From positions 1 through 64,000 of the forward strand of contig JAFKKG010000013.1 in assembly GCA_017305715.1 (NCBI GenBank): a DNA stretch of 64,000 nt, in the 5' to 3' direction. This DNA is from Hyphomicrobiales bacterium. GTDB taxonomy: Bacteria; Pseudomonadota; Alphaproteobacteria; Rhizobiales; Xanthobacteraceae. A program made the position numbers and the translations under genes. The notes under the pieces were generated by a model. It did no database searches and had not been told where the DNA came from. It saw nothing but the letters and a program-made list of their open reading frames with translations. How positions within the stretch are numbered: the first letter of the stretch is position 1; each line of letters begins with the position of its first letter. This document shows positions 1-9,120 of this stretch, one piece after another.

Positions 1-345
1 GCGCGCTGCACCCGCGATCTCATGTGCGTCGTGCACAAAACAAAATGCACATGAGCATACAGGGCAGCGGAGAACATCCGACATTCCCTGCGCGATGGCT
101 TTACGGCTTATGGCGAGCTCTCCCCGGAGAACGGCTCTTTTGCCTCCGTCGCGCCCTGGGAAGTCGAACGCCCCCAGGAGCATGGACGCCAGCAACGCGG
201 CGTCGGGACCACACGCTTTTGCCGTACGCTTCGGCCGCGCTCGTCAGGCGACAACCTCCACGTCCACCGCTCCCCGCCCAACGTCCGTGACGACGGCCGA
301 CGCCCTTCTGACCAGGACGGGATGGGCTCAGTCGTAGCCCTGATT
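1..345. repeat. Bradyrhizobium-type dispersed non-coding repeat (partial, cut by left edge)
   Basis: This stretch has no convincing gene. The wording of the sequence (a block around 90-150 reading CCCTGCGCGATGGCTTTACG, and one around 215-245 reading TTTTGCCGTACGCTTCGG) matches my memory of a long intergenic repeat found many times in Bradyrhizobium genomes. Short open frames exist on both strands, but they overlap each other and lack ribosome-binding sites. The remaining 346-498 contains an A/T-rich tract and a TTGACA hexamer near 387, which could belong to a promoter but cannot be assigned. The identification rests on memory of the repeat and would need a genome-wide search. Confidence 0.5.
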
Positions 346-498
346 TGCCACTTCGGAAAAGCAAAATATTTTTTATTTTGGGGCTTGACATGACTTCCGA
401 AAAACAGAACGCATGATTTGCCCGTCGGGCCAGGTTTGCCAAGTCGAAGGCTGCGCCGGGCGCGGTCGGGTTGATTTGCCGCACCGTGCGACGAACCG

Positions 499-1284
499 CT
501 AGGCGACCTTCCCTCTGGCCTTGTTTGCGGCCGCCCACCGCTGCTCGATTTCCTGAACCGCCTGCCTCATGCTCGAGAGAAATCGCGCGGCGGCGACCTG
601 CGGCGTCATCGAGGAGGTGAAGAAGATCAGGTTGAGGCTGCCGAGCACGGGGCCGCCACCCTGGATCGGGAGCGCGATCGCGCTGATGCCCGCCTCTGAT
701 CCGCCGACCGAAGAAGCGTAGCCGTCCTTTTTCGTCTGAGAGACGATCTGCTCGACGAGGCGGCGGTCCTTCGCCAGCGCGGCGTCTTCCTCGACCAATG
801 ATGCGGTCATTTCGAGCATTTCGCGCCGCAGCGCGGGCGGCGAAGCCGTCAGGATGGCGCGCCCCAGCGCGCTACGCAGCAGCGACCTGCGGCGGCCGAC
901 CATCGAGCGATGAACCGAAAACGGACTGAAGGGGTGCGTGCTCTCCCGGATCAATACCGATCCGAGTTCAAAAACCCCGAAATCGCTCGGCCAGGATACG
1001 TGGTCGAGAAGACCAAACATCGCCGGCAGCGCCGCCTGACTCGACAGGTCGCGCGAGGACACGCCTTCGCTCAACGTCCGCACGCGCGGCGTGAGGCCGA
1101 ACAACGCGTTGGTTTCGTCTGATGTCACGTAGCCTTCGTCCCGCAATGTTTCGAGCAAGCGATAGCAAGTGGTCCGGTTGAGACCGGTCCTCCTGGCAAG
1201 CTGCACGACGCTCATCGGGCCGCCGGCGTTGAGCTGGCTGATCAAAGCCAATCCACGCGAAAGCGCTCTGACATTCCGGTGCAT
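499..1284 (-). CDS. IclR-family transcriptional regulator
   Basis: A 261-residue DNA-binding regulator. Residues 1-70 form the winged helix-turn-helix, with the segment MSVVQLARRTGLNRTTCYRL as the recognition region. The rest is the IclR effector-binding domain, including a typical GISAIALPI stretch near residue 200. IclR proteins of this length usually control degradation of aromatic or small carboxylic compounds, activating or repressing on ligand binding. The gene is divergent from an aromatic ring-cleavage cassette starting at 1398, and a perfect palindrome at 1299-1317 lies between them. I infer it is the local, MhpR-like regulator of that cassette. The inducer is unknown. Confidence 0.9.
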   Translation of the reverse strand: MHRNVRALSRGLALISQLNAGGPMSVVQLARRTGLNRTTCYRLLETLRDEGYVTSDETNALFGLTPRVRTLSEGVSSRDLSSQAALPAMFGLLDHVSWPSDFGVFELGSVLIRESTHPFSPFSVHRSMVGRRRSLLRSALGRAILTASPPALRREMLEMTASLVEEDAALAKDRRLVEQIVSQTKKDGYASSVGGSEAGISAIALPIQGGGPVLGSLNLIFFTSSMTPQVAAARFLSSMRQAVQEIEQRWAAANKARGKVA

Positions 1285-1298
1285 CGGCTCTCCCTGGT

Positions 1299-1317
1299 AT
1301 GTTCGCTATGCGAACAT
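1299..1317. promoter_or_regulatory. Perfect inverted repeat, probable IclR operator
   Basis: ATGTTCGC-TAT-GCGAACAT is a perfect 8-bp dyad with a 3-nt centre. It lies 15 nt upstream of the IclR start and about 80 nt upstream of the binding-protein start. Size and position fit an IclR-family dimer site that serves both divergent promoters. The link to this regulator is inference from position. Confidence 0.7.
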
Positions 1318-1397
1318 TTCACACACTTCGATGGAATCCCAGTCCGAACGGCGGCAATCCGTTGCGGAACGTCCAAAAAGGGCGACGGGAGGAAACG

Positions 1398-2624
1398 ATG
1401 CGTCATTCGAGCTTTCATCTGCCTGCGGCAATTTGCGTGGCGCTTGCGATCTCGGGGCTGCCGGTTGCCGCGCAAAGCGCCGGCGGGACAGCGCGTCTCA
1501 GTGGCGGCAAAGTGAAGGTCGGCGTCCTGACCGACATCGCTGGGCCCACGGCGATGGCCAACGGCAAGGGGTCGGTGATAGCGGCGGAGATGGCTGCCGA
1601 GGACTTCGGCGCCGGCCTCAACGTCGAGGTCATCTCGGCCGATCACGGCGGCAAGCCCGATATCGGATCGCAAATCGCGGCGCGCTGGTTCGATGTCGAG
1701 GGCGTCGATGCGATCGCCGACATGCAGGGGTCGCCGATCGGTTTCGCCGTGCAGAACATGGCCGCGCAGAAGAGCAGGATCATGTTGCTGTCGGGCTCGA
1801 CCTCCTCCGACTTCAACGGCAAGGCCTGCTCGCCGCTCACCGTCCAGTGGACGGTCGACACCTACAATCTGGCGAAGGGCGCCGCGAAGGCCGTGACCGA
1901 GGCCGGCGGGACCAAATGGTATTTTCTGACGGTCGACCAGGCCTACGGTCACGCCCTCTCGCGGGATACGTCGGAGCAGGTGAACCTCAACGGCGGGCAG
2001 GTGGTCGGCAATTCGGTGTTTCCGCCAAATACGTCCGACTTCGCATCGTTCCTGCTGACCGCGTCCAATGCCGGAGCCAACGTCATCGCGATCGCGGCCT
2101 CCAGCGGCGATACGGTGACAGCGCTGAAACAGGCTGACGAATTCGGATTGAGCGCGAAGGCCAAGGTCGTAGCGCTGCAATCGGTGCTGACGGACATTTA
2201 CGCGGTCGGCCTGAAGATCGCGCACGACGCGTACGAGGTCTCGCCCTTCTACTGGGATCGTACTCCGGAGACGCGCGCCTGGGCCGAGCGGTTCCATGCC
2301 AAAGCCAGGATCATGCCGACCAGCTTCCATGCCGGCGTCTATTCGTCGGTCGCGCACTACCTCAAAGCCGTCAAGGCGACAAGCACCGACGAGGCGCCGA
2401 CCGTGATGAAGCAGATGGAGAAGGAGCGCGTGCACGACTTCTTCGCGAACGACGGATACATCCGGGCCGACCGCAAGATGATCCACGACATGTACCTGCT
2501 CCAGGTCAAGAAGCCGGGCGAGAACAAGGGCGACTGGGATCTCTACAAATTGGTGCAGACGCTGCCGGGAGAGTCGGTCAACCGGCCGCTTTCCGAGAGC
2601 CAGTGTCCGTTGGCGAAGCAGTAA
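1398..2624 (+). CDS. ABC transporter substrate-binding protein, Liv/aromatic type
   Basis: A 408-residue periplasmic binding protein of the branched-chain amino acid (Peripla_BP_6) family. It has a Sec signal peptide (hydrophobic stretch ending near the AAQSAGG segment) followed by the family opening VKVGVLTDIAGPTAMANGKG. The ATG at 1398 is chosen because GGGAGGAAACG precedes it. Family members in soil alphaproteobacteria often bind aromatic acids. No LivHMGF partners are adjacent, so the protein either works with a distant transporter or serves the aromatic cassette directly downstream (51 nt to the dioxygenase gene). The ligand is inferred to be a phenolic or phenylpropanoid compound. Confidence 0.85.
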   Translation: MRHSSFHLPAAICVALAISGLPVAAQSAGGTARLSGGKVKVGVLTDIAGPTAMANGKGSVIAAEMAAEDFGAGLNVEVISADHGGKPDIGSQIAARWFDVEGVDAIADMQGSPIGFAVQNMAAQKSRIMLLSGSTSSDFNGKACSPLTVQWTVDTYNLAKGAAKAVTEAGGTKWYFLTVDQAYGHALSRDTSEQVNLNGGQVVGNSVFPPNTSDFASFLLTASNAGANVIAIAASSGDTVTALKQADEFGLSAKAKVVALQSVLTDIYAVGLKIAHDAYEVSPFYWDRTPETRAWAERFHAKARIMPTSFHAGVYSSVAHYLKAVKATSTDEAPTVMKQMEKERVHDFFANDGYIRADRKMIHDMYLLQVKKPGENKGDWDLYKLVQTLPGESVNRPLSESQCPLAKQ

Positions 2625-2675
2625 CCGCGAACAATCGATCGACAACCATCAACCGGCGTTCGAAGGAATCCGATC

Positions 2676-3626
2676 ATGTCAGTCGCTATCGTGTGCGCAT
2701 CCCATACGCCCCTGATGTACCGGGGGCCGGCCAGCAACGAAACCGAGCAACGTGTTCGAACGGCGTTCGGGCGGCTCGGCGCGTTCGTGAAGGGGTTCGA
2801 GCCCGACTACGTCATCCAGTTCGCGCCCGATCACTTCAACGGCTTCTTCTACGATCTGATGCCTTCCTTCTGCGTCGGCGCGGGCGCGGTTTCCCTCGGT
2901 GACTGGGGCGGCGCAACGGGCCCGCTGGATGTTCCGGAAAAAACGGCGCTTGCGCTGGTGGACCATGTCCGGGCGGAGAATTTCGATGTCGCCGTGTCGT
3001 ACCGCATGCCGGTCGACCACGGCTTCGTCCAGATGTGGGAAGCCATCCTCGGCGATTTCAGGTCCGTGCCGATCCTCCCCATTTTCGTCAATGCCGCCGC
3101 GCCGCCGATTCCGACTTACCGGCGCGCCCGCCAGCTCGGTGAATCCGTCGGCCGCTTTGCGATGCATTCCGGCAAACGCGTGCTTTTTGCCGCATCGGGC
3201 GGCCTTTCGCACGATCCGCCGCTGCCCTCGATCCGGGACGCGACGCCCGAAATCCGCGAGCGGCTGATCAACGGGCGTAACCCATCGGCGGAAGCCAAAG
3301 AGGCGCGCGAGAAGCGCGTGCTCGAGGCTGCCGTTCTCGCCGAAACAGGCCAGGGCCCCTGCCAACCGCTCAATCCCCAATGGGACGAGGAATTCATGGC
3401 GATTCTGCGCAGCGGCCGAATCTGGCAGGCGGATGCCTTCGATACCGACAAGGTGCGTGAGGCGGCCGGCCGCGGCGCCAACGAAGTGCTCGCCTGGATC
3501 GCCGCCTTTGGTGCATTCTCGACCGGCGGGCACTTCACCATGGAGCAGGAATTCTACGAAGCGATCCCGGGATGGATCGCCGGCATGGCGATGATGGCGG
3601 CGCGACAATCAGACGCCCCGCACTGA
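2676..3626 (+). CDS. mhpB: 3-carboxyethylcatechol 2,3-dioxygenase (MhpB-like extradiol dioxygenase)
   Basis: A 316-residue type III extradiol dioxygenase of the LigB superfamily. It resembles E. coli MhpB along its whole length, with ASHTPLM at the N-terminus, FAPDHFNGFFYD near residue 50, a VDHGF motif near 113 and SGGLSHDPPLP near 178, which hold the histidines used for iron binding and acid/base catalysis. The reaction is Fe(II)-dependent meta-cleavage of a catechol such as 2,3-dihydroxyphenylpropionate. It sits between the binding protein and the phenol monooxygenase, so hydroxylation followed by ring opening is the likely sequence. The downstream hydrolase and aldolase genes of a full mhp pathway are not in the window. 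Confidence 0.9.
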   Translation: MSVAIVCASHTPLMYRGPASNETEQRVRTAFGRLGAFVKGFEPDYVIQFAPDHFNGFFYDLMPSFCVGAGAVSLGDWGGATGPLDVPEKTALALVDHVRAENFDVAVSYRMPVDHGFVQMWEAILGDFRSVPILPIFVNAAAPPIPTYRRARQLGESVGRFAMHSGKRVLFAASGGLSHDPPLPSIRDATPEIRERLINGRNPSAEAKEAREKRVLEAAVLAETGQGPCQPLNPQWDEEFMAILRSGRIWQADAFDTDKVREAAGRGANEVLAWIAAFGAFSTGGHFTMEQEFYEAIPGWIAGMAMMAARQSDAPH

Positions 3627-3667
3627 AGGTTTCCCGCGCGAAGAGGACGGCAGCCGCGGAGGCAGAC

Positions 3668-5479
3668 ATGACGTATGAGACGGATGTGCTGATCATCGGG
3701 GCCGGCCCGACCGGGTCGACGACGGCCCTTGCGCTGGCCAATAGCGGCGTGCGCTGTCACATCGTATCGCGCGGCAACTGGATGGCCGATAGCCCGCGCG
3801 CGCACATCACCAACCAGCGTGCCAATGAAGTGTTCCGCGATCTCGGGGTCTCGGAGGATGTGGCGCGGTATGCGAGCCCATGGGACCTGATGGGCGACAC
3901 GACGTTCACCACCAGCCTGGCCGGGCCCGAGCTCATTCGCATGCGGACCTGGGGGACTGGAGACGACCGCCGCGGCGACTACCTTCGCGCCAGCCCGTGC
4001 GGCATGGTGGACATCATCCAGCCGCTGCTCGAGCCGATCCTGTTCCAGAAGGCGGCCGAAAAAGGCGCTACGTTCGCGTTCAATACCGAATATCTCGGTC
4101 ATGAGCAGGATTCAGACGGAGTCACCGCCACGCTGCGCGATCGGCTGGACGGGCGGGAATTCACCGTTCGGGCGCGCTACATGGTCGGCGCCGACGGCGC
4201 ACGATCGTCGGTGGTCGAACATCTCGACCTTCCGATCGAAGGGCGCATGGCGCGGGCAGGCACCGTCTACACGATCTTCAACGCCGACCTTTCCCGGTAC
4301 AGCAAACACCGTCCCAGCATCCTGAACTGGATCGTCACGCCGGATGCGAGTTTTGGCGAGATCGGCATGGGCCTGCTCCGCGCCGTGCGGCCATGGACGC
4401 AATGGATCGCCGGCTGGGGTTTTGACATCAACAAGGGCGAGCCGGATCTCTCCGAAGACACCGTCCGCCAGAAGATTCGCGTGCTGATCGGCGATCCGGC
4501 TGTTGACCCCGACATCGTCAGGACGTCGATCTGGTACATTAACCAGGCATACGCCGTGCAGTATTCCAGAGGGCGTGTGTTCTGCGGCGGCGACGCCGTA
4601 CACCGGCATCCGCCGTCGAGCGGTTTGGGCAACAACACCTGCGTGCAGGACGGGCACAATCTCGGCTGGAAACTCGCCTACGCCGTCAAGGGTTGGGCCG
4701 GCCCAAAGCTGCTGGAGAGCTATTCGCTGGAGCGGGCGCCCGTCGGAAAGCAGGTCGTGCAGCGCGCCAACCAGTCGCGGCTCGATTACGCGCCGCTGAA
4801 CGCCTGTTTTCGGGTTCAGGGCGCGGAAAATCCGGTGGCCGCCGGCATCGCGCGCTTCCGCGATCCCGGGCCGGACGGCGTTGCGGCCCGTCAAGCCGTT
4901 CAGGCAGCGCTCGACCTCAAGCAGACGGAATACAACGCGCAAGGCGTCGAGATGAACCAGCGCTACCAATCCTCGGCCGTCATCTCCGACGCCGGGGGCG
5001 AGCCCGAACAATGGCGGCGCGACCGCGATCTCTACCATCAACCGACCACGCGACCGGGAGCCAAGATTCCGCACGCCTGGCTCGTCGGAGCGGACGGGAT
5101 GCGTGTATCGACGCTGGACGTGACCGGAAAGGGTCTCTTCACCGTCGTCACCGGTCTTGCCGGCACGGCATGGCAGGACGCGGTGCGCCGCCTCGATCTT
5201 CCGTTCCTGCGGATGGTGATGACCGGTTCGCGGCACGCGCAGGACCTGTACTGCGAATGGCAGCGCCTGCGCGAGATCGAGGAAGCCGGAGCGCTGCTGG
5301 TGCGGCCGGATGGCGTGGTGGCCTGGCGCAGCAGGCACGGGGCGGCAGATGTCCAGGATGCTGCGGAGAAACTGGGTGCGGCGATCTGTGCCATTCTCGA
5401 TCTGCAAAACCTCTCCATGATTCCGCGGGAGGGGCGAACCGAGACATCGAAGCCAGACGGCCCGCAGCTGTTCGCCTGA
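3668..5479 (+). CDS. FAD-dependent phenol/aromatic monooxygenase (TfdB/MhpA-like)
   Basis: A 603-residue class A flavoprotein hydroxylase. It shows the dinucleotide fold GxGxxG as IIGAGPTGST at the N-terminus, a DG motif (VGADGARSSV) near residue 175 and the FAD-ribityl GD motif (CGGDAVHRHPPSSGLG) near residue 310, then a thioredoxin-like C-terminal domain. The segments SPRAHITNQR and LGNNTCVQDGHNLGWKLA recall 2,4-dichlorophenol 6-monooxygenase (TfdB) more than MhpA itself. The expected reaction is NAD(P)H-dependent ortho-hydroxylation of a phenol to a catechol, supplying the dioxygenase encoded 41 nt upstream. The ATG at 3668 begins just before the FAD motif. The exact substrate is not determined. 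Confidence 0.88.
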   Translation: MTYETDVLIIGAGPTGSTTALALANSGVRCHIVSRGNWMADSPRAHITNQRANEVFRDLGVSEDVARYASPWDLMGDTTFTTSLAGPELIRMRTWGTGDDRRGDYLRASPCGMVDIIQPLLEPILFQKAAEKGATFAFNTEYLGHEQDSDGVTATLRDRLDGREFTVRARYMVGADGARSSVVEHLDLPIEGRMARAGTVYTIFNADLSRYSKHRPSILNWIVTPDASFGEIGMGLLRAVRPWTQWIAGWGFDINKGEPDLSEDTVRQKIRVLIGDPAVDPDIVRTSIWYINQAYAVQYSRGRVFCGGDAVHRHPPSSGLGNNTCVQDGHNLGWKLAYAVKGWAGPKLLESYSLERAPVGKQVVQRANQSRLDYAPLNACFRVQGAENPVAAGIARFRDPGPDGVAARQAVQAALDLKQTEYNAQGVEMNQRYQSSAVISDAGGEPEQWRRDRDLYHQPTTRPGAKIPHAWLVGADGMRVSTLDVTGKGLFTVVTGLAGTAWQDAVRRLDLPFLRMVMTGSRHAQDLYCEWQRLREIEEAGALLVRPDGVVAWRSRHGAADVQDAAEKLGAAICAILDLQNLSMIPREGRTETSKPDGPQLFA

Positions 5480-5540
5480 CGGTGCGCCGCTTTGCCTCCG
5501 CGTATGGGATTGACTCGCCCATTCACAAAATCTTAATTTG

Positions 5541-5716
5541 ATGGTGACGGTTCCCCTGCTCGGGGATCAAAAGGGAATGCGGTGCGGAGTTCACGCTCCA
5601 ATGCCGCGGCTGCCCCCGCAACTGTAAGCGGCGAGTCCCAGGTCAATCCGCCACTGGATCCTGTTTGATCCGGGAAGGCGACCTGAGACGACGACCCGCG
5701 AGCCAGGAGACCTGCC
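5541..5716 (+). promoter_or_regulatory. Cobalamin (B12) riboswitch
   Basis: All recognisable elements of the AdoCbl riboswitch class occur in order. They are GGTGACGGTTCCC at 5543-5555, AAAAGGGAATGCGGTG at about 5569-5584, the core GCTGCCCCCGCAACTGTAAG at about 5609-5628, GCCACTGG at about 5650-5657, and the highly conserved B12 box AGCCAGGAGACCTGCC at 5701-5716. It is oriented with the operon that starts at 5985. In this family cobalamin binding lowers expression of downstream uptake genes. A 268-nt leader (5717-5984) separates it from the receptor start. I see no gene in that leader, so it may contain the expression platform. Confidence 0.97.
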
Positions 5717-5984
5717 GTCAGTCGTGGTCATGTGCGAACGCATCGGGCGGGGTGATCCGAAGCGAAGTTTTCCTCTCTGACGCCATTGGCGCCAAGGCGG
5801 ATGGCTTGTCGCGGTGACGTGTCACGTTTGCCGCGGGGCTGGGCCTTGTCGACAATCATATCTTGCCTTCGCAATCGCATGGATCAGCGATGGCGGCGTC
5901 GCGCCTGCCTGGCATTTTCCGGACAGGCCAGTGACGGCCGCGTCGAATCGATCGGCGCAAGAAGGCGCGTCTGGGGGATTTGAG

Positions 5985-8318
5985 TTGACCTATCGTGTAT
6001 CGTCAGTTGCGAACCGGCGTAGCCGTTTTCTGATCACCGCCGCCGTCGGCGCGCTTGTCACCGCGGGCTTCGGTCTGCGCGGCACACTGGCTCAGCAAGC
6101 GCAAGGACAGGTTCAACCGCAGCTTCCGCCGGTCGTTGTTCAGGGCGGCGCTCCGGCCGTGCGGCCCGCGACCGAGGCGAGGCAGGCTGCCGGCGAACGC
6201 CGCCGCCGCGCCGCGCGTTCGGCACGGCCCGCAGCCGCGCCGGCCCAAATCGCCGCGCCCGCCGGCGGCACTGGCGAGGCCAGGCCGCGCGACGGCATCG
6301 ACGGCTATTTCGCCCACGCCACGTCGGCCGGAACCAAGATGGCGACGCCGATCCTGGAATTGCCGCGGTCGGTCTCGACCGTCACGGCGCAGGAAATGGC
6401 CGATCGCGACGTGCAATCGACGCGCGAGGCCCTGCAATACACCGCCGGGGTCAACACCTATTACCTCGAAGGCCAGTTCACGCGGGAATACGGCCTGATC
6501 CGCGGCTTTCAGGGCCTGCAGTTTCTCGACGGCCTGCGCCTCAACGTCAACAATTACGGGATCGAACGCTACGGTCTCGAACGCATCGACGTCTTGAAAG
6601 GCCCCGCCGCCACGCTGTATGGCCAGGGCAGCCCCGGCGGCCTGTGGGACATGACCAGCAAGCGGCCGACCGACACGGCGTTCGCCGAGGCGCTGGTGCG
6701 GCTCGGCTCATACAACGCGCTGCAGGGCGCGTTCGACGTGGGCGGGCCGGTGAACGCGGACAAGTCGCTGCTCTATCGCTTTGTCGGCGTCGGCAAGCTC
6801 GGCGATGGCCAGATCGATTTCACCAGGAACGAGCGCACCTATCTGGCGCCCTCCTTCACCTGGCGTCCCAATGAGGACACCAGCTTTACCATTCTCGCTT
6901 CCTGGCAGTACGATCCCAAATTGACCGTGCTGCAACCGCTTCCGTTCCGGGGAACGGTGCTTCCCGGACCGACCGGCCAGTTCATCCCGCGCAGCCTGTT
7001 CGTCGGCGAACCCGGCTATCACGACACGTCGCTCGAACAATTCCGGATCGCCTACGAACTCAAGCACCGGCTGAACGACGTCTTCGCGGTCGAGCAGCGG
7101 CTCGCCTACCAGAACATCGACATCAAACTGCACGAGGTGCAGAGCCGCGCCACGCCGAACACCACCACCACGTCACGCTCCGTGGTGGACCAGGTCTTCC
7201 AGATCGACATGTATCAGGTCGATAACAGGCTGACCGCCGATTTCGACATGGGACCGCTGCGCCACCACGCGATCTTCGGCATCGATTACTCGGCGACCCC
7301 GAGCTATCAGGGCACCGGCCAGAACACCGCCAGTCCGTACACGCTCAACCTCTACAACCCGGTCTACGGCCAGACGCTGCCGGCGTCGAATCAGCTGACC
7401 AGCAATCGCTATCAGGATTGGCGTCAGGCCGGTTTCTACGCGCAGGACCGGGTCGAACTCGGACGGCTCTCGGTGCTGTTCGGCGGGCGATGGGACGATG
7501 TCGTGCAGGGACAGAAAACGCGGGTGCTCAACCTCAACACCGGCGCGCTGAGCAACCCGGCATGGAGCATCCAGCCGGACCAGGCGGCCACCTACAATGC
7601 CGGGGCGATCTACAATTTCAGCAACGGCATCGCGCCCTATGCCAGTTACTCGCAGACGTTCACGCCGATCACCGGCACCGATTTCTTCGGCCGCGGTTTC
7701 GTCCCCGTGACCGGCGACCAGAAGGAAGTCGGCATCAAATATATCCCGCCGGGCGTGCCGCTGCTGATGACGGCGGCCGCCTTCGACATCGTCCAGTACA
7801 ACGTTCAAACCGCCGATCTCGCGCATCCCGGCTTCGCGGTGCAGACGAGTTCGGTGCAGAGCAGGGGTGCCGAGTTCGAACTCAAGACCACGCACCTCTA
7901 TGGCTTCAACGTCAGCGCGGCGTACACCTATCTCGACGCCAAGGTGATCGCGACCAATACCGCGGGGGGCATCGGCAAGCATCCGGTCGCCACGCCGATG
8001 AACCAGGCTTCGCTATGGACGACGTACCGGTTTGCCAGCGGCGCGCTGGACGGTTTGACGATCGGCGGCGGCGTTCGCTTTGTCGGCGATCAGGCCGGCG
8101 ACGCGCTCAACACGTTTGCGGTGCCGTCGTTCACCCTGTTCGACCTCATGGCCCGCTATCAGCTCGGCGCTGTCATCCCGACTTTGGCCAATTGGGACAT
8201 CGGGCTCAATGCCAAGAACGTCGCCGACACGCGCTATGTCGGTTCTTGCAACGATTCGCTGAATTGCTATTACGGACCCGGCCGCAACATCAGCGGCGTG
8301 CTGCGGGGACGTTTTTGA
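5985..8318 (+). CDS. TonB-dependent outer-membrane receptor (siderophore-receptor type) under B12 control
   Basis: A 777-residue receptor. The signal peptide (RRSRFLITAAVGALVTAGFG) is followed by a TonB-box-like LPPVVVQGG, a proline/alanine linker, the plug domain (ELPRSVSTVTAQEMADRD, then RGFQGLQFLDGL and LKGPAATLYGQGSPGG) and a beta-barrel that ends in aromatic F, as usual. The plug reads like the FhuA/FoxA ferric-siderophore family and not BtuB. The TTG at 5985 is preferred because it follows GGGGGA closely and starts just before the signal peptide; GTG at 5814 would add an unlikely extension. The riboswitch upstream suggests the ligand is cobalamin, another corrinoid or a cobalt chelate. 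Confidence 0.9.
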   Translation: MTYRVSSVANRRSRFLITAAVGALVTAGFGLRGTLAQQAQGQVQPQLPPVVVQGGAPAVRPATEARQAAGERRRRAARSARPAAAPAQIAAPAGGTGEARPRDGIDGYFAHATSAGTKMATPILELPRSVSTVTAQEMADRDVQSTREALQYTAGVNTYYLEGQFTREYGLIRGFQGLQFLDGLRLNVNNYGIERYGLERIDVLKGPAATLYGQGSPGGLWDMTSKRPTDTAFAEALVRLGSYNALQGAFDVGGPVNADKSLLYRFVGVGKLGDGQIDFTRNERTYLAPSFTWRPNEDTSFTILASWQYDPKLTVLQPLPFRGTVLPGPTGQFIPRSLFVGEPGYHDTSLEQFRIAYELKHRLNDVFAVEQRLAYQNIDIKLHEVQSRATPNTTTTSRSVVDQVFQIDMYQVDNRLTADFDMGPLRHHAIFGIDYSATPSYQGTGQNTASPYTLNLYNPVYGQTLPASNQLTSNRYQDWRQAGFYAQDRVELGRLSVLFGGRWDDVVQGQKTRVLNLNTGALSNPAWSIQPDQAATYNAGAIYNFSNGIAPYASYSQTFTPITGTDFFGRGFVPVTGDQKEVGIKYIPPGVPLLMTAAAFDIVQYNVQTADLAHPGFAVQTSSVQSRGAEFELKTTHLYGFNVSAAYTYLDAKVIATNTAGGIGKHPVATPMNQASLWTTYRFASGALDGLTIGGGVRFVGDQAGDALNTFAVPSFTLFDLMARYQLGAVIPTLANWDIGLNAKNVADTRYVGSCNDSLNCYYGPGRNISGVLRGRF

Positions 8319-8346
8319 AATCAGGGAATTTTCCGGAGCAGGTCTC

Positions 8347-9120
8347 TTGAACGAAGACCCTCGTCCCATCAGCATCCGGCAGGCGGTCGATGCCGTCACG
8401 GTCGGCGAATATGAGTGCTTCGCCGGCGGTCTGGCCGCCCCCGACGACCCCCGACCGTCGGTGACGTCAGATGCGCTGCTGGACGATGGCATGCGCGCGG
8501 CGATCGAAGGCCGCTTTGCACGGCGATTCGGGACGTTCGATGCGCGTGCCGTCCATTCGATCTGGATGAAATGGTACCTCAACGTGTTCCTGCCGCCGGT
8601 GCTGCTGGCCGATATCCTGCTGGCGCGCAAGGTGCCGGTGATGCTGGAGCAAACCCGCTTCATCATTGCGGATGATGGGCGGATTTCGGCCGCCATGGTG
8701 TCTGGCGAATGTCAGGATACGACCGATGTCGATCCGTTTGTCCGCTTCGAGAGCCTGATCTTCGGCCACTTCAAGCCGCTGATCGATATCTGGAGCGCGC
8801 GCACCGAGGTCACGAGCCGGGTCTACTGGAGCAATGTCGGCAATACGTTCGAGGCCATGCTGCGCCGGATCGAACTGGTGTCGGGCACGTCACCGCGTTT
8901 GCAGCAGGCGCAGCGCCTGCTCGGCGAAGCAAATTGGCCCGACGGCAGGCCCAACCCGCTGTTCGACGCGGTCCATTATGTGACGGCCGGCGATGAGCAG
9001 CCGGAGCGGCGACGCCGCGTCTGCTGCCTGCAATATCTGCTGCCCGATCGCCGCTTCTGCAAGGCTTGCCCGATCGAGGAAGCGCGCCACAACCCCGTCG
9101 TCACGGCGGCATCGGTGTGA
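8347..9120 (+). CDS. FhuF-like [2Fe-2S] siderophore/metal-chelate reductase
   Basis: A 257-residue cytoplasmic protein of the FhuF family. The C-terminus carries the family cysteine signature C-C-x10-C-x2-C (VCCLQYLLPDRRFCKACP), which binds an unusual [2Fe-2S] cluster. The N-terminal half has the typical WMKWYLNVFLPPVL segment. E. coli FhuF reduces ferric iron in hydroxamate siderophores. Here the gene lies 28 nt downstream of a riboswitch-controlled receptor, so reduction of the imported chelate, possibly Co(III) in a corrinoid, is my inference. The start is TTG with GGAG 8 nt upstream. The stop overlaps the next gene in a GTGA junction, which implies coupled translation. Confidence 0.85.
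   Translation: MNEDPRPISIRQAVDAVTVGEYECFAGGLAAPDDPRPSVTSDALLDDGMRAAIEGRFARRFGTFDARAVHSIWMKWYLNVFLPPVLLADILLARKVPVMLEQTRFIIADDGRISAAMVSGECQDTTDVDPFVRFESLIFGHFKPLIDIWSARTEVTSRVYWSNVGNTFEAMLRRIELVSGTSPRLQQAQRLLGEANWPDGRPNPLFDAVHYVTAGDEQPERRRRVCCLQYLLPDRRFCKACPIEEARHNPVVTAASV

Noticed and set aside
1-345. Several short overlapping open frames on both strands
   Set aside because: They overlap each other, lack ribosome-binding sites and fall inside a dispersed non-coding repeat.
1242-2645. Long minus-strand open frame opposite the binding-protein gene (467 codons)
   Set aside because: It lies antisense to a clear Liv-type binding protein and its translation is rich in Arg/His/Gly with no domain. 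It is an artefact of high GC content. The same applies to the long antisense frames at 48242-50149 and 60320-62119.
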